From NCBI GenBank assembly GCA_947259685.1, contig CAMYNC010000187.1, forward strand, positions 1 through 6,387: a stretch of DNA of 6,387 nucleotides. The letters run 5' to 3'. A model generated the notes under the pieces. It worked only from the letters and a program-made list of their open reading frames with translations, was not told the DNA's origin and did not search any database. This DNA is from an uncultured Desulfuromonadales bacterium. Its GTDB lineage: Bacteria; Desulfobacterota; Desulfuromonadia; Desulfuromonadales; Geopsychrobacteraceae. A program made the position numbers and the translations under genes. Of this stretch, positions 4,351-6,387 are shown piece by piece. Positions within the stretch are counted from its first letter, which is position 1. Every line of letters starts with the position of its first letter.

Positions 4351-5682
4351 CTACCGCAAACACTGAAAAAGCCCCATGCACCAGAGGCAGCTGCCGCAAG
4401 GTTCGCTGTTGATATGACAGTCCTGTTCGAAATCTTCGGTTTGGATGTAATCACAAGGAGCCAGGCTGCAACTGGAACAGTAGGGATAATCGTAACGGCT
4501 GACATTTTCCCGGAAGGCGGTAAACTCAGACGAATTCCAGATCTCCAGGATCGGTTGCTGGTTTAGATTGCCGAAAATTTTCGGTTGCACCATCTGTTGC
4601 CAGCCGCTGGCATAACAGTGATAGCTGTGCCAGAGGAAATAGCAGGGGTGGACATCGCCCTGCCAGGAAATGAACGCACTGCCATCTTCGACAAATTCAC
4701 AGCGACGGTCCTCCTTCAGGACCAGTTTCGGTAATTCCAGATCCAGTCCTTCTTGGTTGGCAACCTCTTCTGCCTTGGCGAAGACCTCAGAGACTTCAGC
4801 CAGCCAGCTTGTATCCAGGTTGAACAGTTTCTTCAGATCGAGAAAGACCTGCTGCTGGTCTGCGTCAGCTTTCATCTTTTCAACGAAATCGATCACCTGT
4901 TGTTCGTCAGGAGTTTTGCTGAATTTAAAGATAATCTTGGGGTAGCGGTGAATATCGACCTTTGCCGCTGCGGCAATCTTTTGCCACTTGTCAAACAGGG
5001 AAATGGCTTCCCCTGAACAGGATTCGTACACCGCCTCCTCGGCATGCTCGCCATCATAGGGCAGGACATGCGTTACCAGGGCAAAGGTTGCTCCATGGCT
5101 GGCGGCCCAGTGCAGAGTGTCGGGGAGTTCATGCAAATTGCTACGCATAACGACAATTTCCACCCCGATCTGAAATTCCGGCCTGCTGACACTGAATTTA
5201 GCCTTCGACAAGGCTTCAAATGCTTTGCTCAGCCCTGATATCTCTGCACCTTCACGTAGTTCTCTCAGCTTTTCCGGAGAGACTGCATCTACCGAAATAC
5301 AGATTTTATCCAGTCCGGCTTCAAGCAATGAACGAGCACGCAGGTCGTCGATCAAGAGGCCGTTCGATTGGAAACCGATCCAACTACCCGGCGGCATAAT
5401 CGCTTTTGCCCGGGAGATAAAGGTTTCAATCTCAGGATTCAGCAAGGGTTCGCCCACGCCGTTTAAAATCAAAGCTTCAGCGCGCGATAGAGCTGGTTCT
5501 ACCGCTTTAAAAGTGGCAAGGGGCATTTCCCCTTCTGCTATACCACATTTATCAGTTTGTTTGACGCACATGAAACAGCCCAGGTTGCAGTTGGTCGTGG
5601 TTTCGACAAACAGCTTCGTCGGGTAATCCCGCAGGGCGGGAGACGGTTTATTGTTTGGGTCTGGATTTGAATGTCCGGTCAT
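4351..5682 (-). CDS. Radical SAM/SPASM-domain protein, substrate unknown
   Basis: Cytoplasmic iron-sulfur enzyme of 443 residues. The radical SAM cluster motif is CNLGCFMC (C32, C36, C39), followed by the SAM-binding GVGEPLL (about 75-81), GFQSNGL and ICISVDA, in the normal order for the barrel. A largely helical, charged stretch (about 215-320) separates the barrel from the C-terminal SPASM region. That region begins CEFVEDGSAFISWQGDVHPC (the Gx4C pattern) and ends with a dense cluster of cysteines (about 402, 405, 410, 422, 429, 432, 435, 441), enough for two auxiliary 4Fe-4S clusters. SPASM proteins modify peptides or proteins or mature cofactors. The C-terminal C-x2-C-x2-C pattern recalls maturases near tungsten-dependent oxidoreductases, but none is visible here. 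The start is uncertain: ATG 5682 is chosen, and a TTG at 5760 would add 26 residues (including YIVNELHRRIYG). Neither has a strong ribosome site. Confidence 0.85.
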   Translation of the reverse strand: MTGHSNPDPNNKPSPALRDYPTKLFVETTTNCNLGCFMCVKQTDKCGIAEGEMPLATFKAVEPALSRAEALILNGVGEPLLNPEIETFISRAKAIMPPGSWIGFQSNGLLIDDLRARSLLEAGLDKICISVDAVSPEKLRELREGAEISGLSKAFEALSKAKFSVSRPEFQIGVEIVVMRSNLHELPDTLHWAASHGATFALVTHVLPYDGEHAEEAVYESCSGEAISLFDKWQKIAAAAKVDIHRYPKIIFKFSKTPDEQQVIDFVEKMKADADQQQVFLDLKKLFNLDTSWLAEVSEVFAKAEEVANQEGLDLELPKLVLKEDRRCEFVEDGSAFISWQGDVHPCYFLWHSYHCYASGWQQMVQPKIFGNLNQQPILEIWNSSEFTAFRENVSRYDYPYCSSCSLAPCDYIQTEDFEQDCHINSEPCGSCLWCMGLFQCLR

Positions 5683-5728
5683 CCTGTCCGTTCCATATAT
5701 GCGGCGATGAAGTTCATTAACGATATAG

Positions 5729-5821
5729 TCAGGGCACCGGTGCTTTCGAACGAGGGTCAAATGATCTACCGCAATTCGTCAGCATTGCCCACTGTAGTTT
5801 GAGATTCAGGTTGGATTCCAA
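5729..5821 (-). CDS. Possible 30-residue leader or precursor peptide upstream of the radical SAM gene
   Basis: The only strong Shine-Dalgarno sequence between the SHOCT-type gene and the radical SAM gene is AAGGAG at 5837-5832. Ten bases later a TTG at 5821 opens a 30-codon frame (MESNLNLKLQWAML..., Pro-rich end, one Cys) ending at TGA 5731-5729, 46 bases before the ATG of the radical SAM gene. A short peptide next to a SPASM protein could be its substrate, but the TTG start and lack of a recognised precursor motif make this tentative. It could equally be a spurious frame. Confidence 0.25.
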   Translation of the reverse strand: MESNLNLKLQWAMLTNCGRSFDPRSKAPVP

Positions 5822-5855
5822 AAACTTTTGGCTCCTTAGTTAAAAAGAGATAACA

Positions 5856-6387
5856 TCAATTGATCGTGTCCAGCAGTTCTATCTTTTTGGAGTAATAGTC
5901 TTTTTCCGAGATCAAACCTTCCTCAAGCAGCTCTTTTAGAAATTTCAGTTTATTTTTAATATCTTGGCTCGGTATTTTCTTAGCTGCCTGGATCGGCGCG
6001 GTGCTTTTTGCTGGCGGGGCTAGGGTCTTGGTCTCGGCTACGACTGCCGGAGGGACTTCTTCCTTAGCTTTGACAGCAGGAACCGGTGCCGTGTTGATTG
6101 GCTCTGGCAGCTGTTCAAGATTTACCACAACCCACATCGGGGCCGGTTCCCCGGTCTCAAATTTATGAAGTTCTGCATAAGAGACTGGTAAAATCCTAAT
6201 GGAATCTGAGGTTTTTACCTTTACCGGGTCGACGCTAGAATACTGGTGGTAAATAGCGCTGGTCTCGTTGCCGTTGCGCTTTGAATTAATATAGTTGAAG
6301 GCGAGGTTTAATCGTCGTTCGGAATCAATAAAAATCACCCCCTCAGTTTTTTGACTGATGGAAAAAACCAGGGCCTTCCCTTGACTA
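5856..6387 (-). CDS. Protein with C-terminal SHOCT-like domain, N-terminus beyond the window
   Basis: The minus frame is open to the right edge, so the start lies outside. A GTG at 6338 is in frame but the sequence before it (SISQKTEG) reads on naturally, so it is probably not the start. The visible 177 residues hold an N-terminal part (VIFIDSERRLNLAFNYINSKR, then SSVDPVKVKTSDSIRILPVSY), a Pro/Ala-rich linker (roughly PEPINTAPVPAVKAK to AAKK), and a C-terminal helix pair, LKFLKELLEEGLISEKDYYSKKIELLD. The last element matches the short SHOCT pattern (LxxLKxLxxxGLISxxEYxxKKxxLL), found at the end of many unrelated bacterial proteins and thought to mediate oligomerisation. The function of the main domain is not recognised. 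The gene ends at TGA 5858-5856, 173 bases before the radical SAM start. Confidence 0.7.
   Translation of the reverse strand, partial: SQGKALVFSISQKTEGVIFIDSERRLNLAFNYINSKRNGNETSAIYHQYSSVDPVKVKTSDSIRILPVSYAELHKFETGEPAPMWVVVNLEQLPEPINTAPVPAVKAKEEVPPAVVAETKTLAPPAKSTAPIQAAKKIPSQDIKNKLKFLKELLEEGLISEKDYYSKKIELLDTIN

Overview
The window looks like chromosomal sequence of an anaerobic, selenocysteine-using bacterium. I would guess Desulfobacterota, near Desulfuromonas, Pelobacter or Geobacter. This rests on general resemblance: moderate GC, a VKOR-thioredoxin fusion, a cysteine-rich radical SAM/SPASM enzyme, an IS110-type remnant, and an intergenic repeat with CACGGAGAA-type arms. It is an inference, because no marker gene is present.

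Left part (1-2440). The most important object is a minus-strand gene at 1258-323. It encodes a membrane vitamin K epoxide reductase (VKOR) homologue fused to a C-terminal thioredoxin-like domain. The apparent stop TGA at 544-542 falls exactly on the first cysteine of the thioredoxin active site (W-C-P-x-C in relatives, W-TGA-P-A-C here). The same frame then runs for 72 more codons of recognisable thioredoxin fold, ending at TAG (325-323). Just after the TGA is a hairpin with GU in its apical loop, at almost the same distance as in the E. coli fdhF SECIS element. The TGA is therefore best read as selenocysteine, and the gene should not be annotated as a truncated VKOR. Next comes a noncoding stretch with a plus-strand terminator and a possible small RNA. 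It is followed by a minus-strand Phd/YefM antitoxin (1974-1768) that stops early at an in-frame TAG and has no toxin gene beside it. A strong minus-strand terminator hairpin lies upstream of the antitoxin promoter.

Middle part (2440-4230). A plus-strand YitT-family membrane protein (2468-3331) is followed by a short IS110-family transposase remnant (3516-3644). The noncoding region before the remnant folds into nested hairpins and is where an intact IS110 would encode its bridge RNA. A terminator (3718-3755) then separates this from a small DUF2750-type protein (3874-4227) with its own -10 box and ribosome binding site.

Right part (4230-6387). A 14-bp inverted repeat with a structured core sits between the convergent DUF2750 and radical SAM genes. 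The minus-strand radical SAM/SPASM protein (5682-4351) is preceded by a 30-codon open frame with a good Shine-Dalgarno sequence. A minus-strand gene with a Pro/Ala-rich linker and a SHOCT-like C-terminal domain runs off the right edge.

The genes do not form one obvious pathway. The VKOR fusion makes or shuttles disulfides at the cell envelope, the radical SAM protein is probably a cytoplasmic maturase of unknown substrate, and the rest is a mix of housekeeping and accessory genes with mobile-element and toxin-antitoxin debris.
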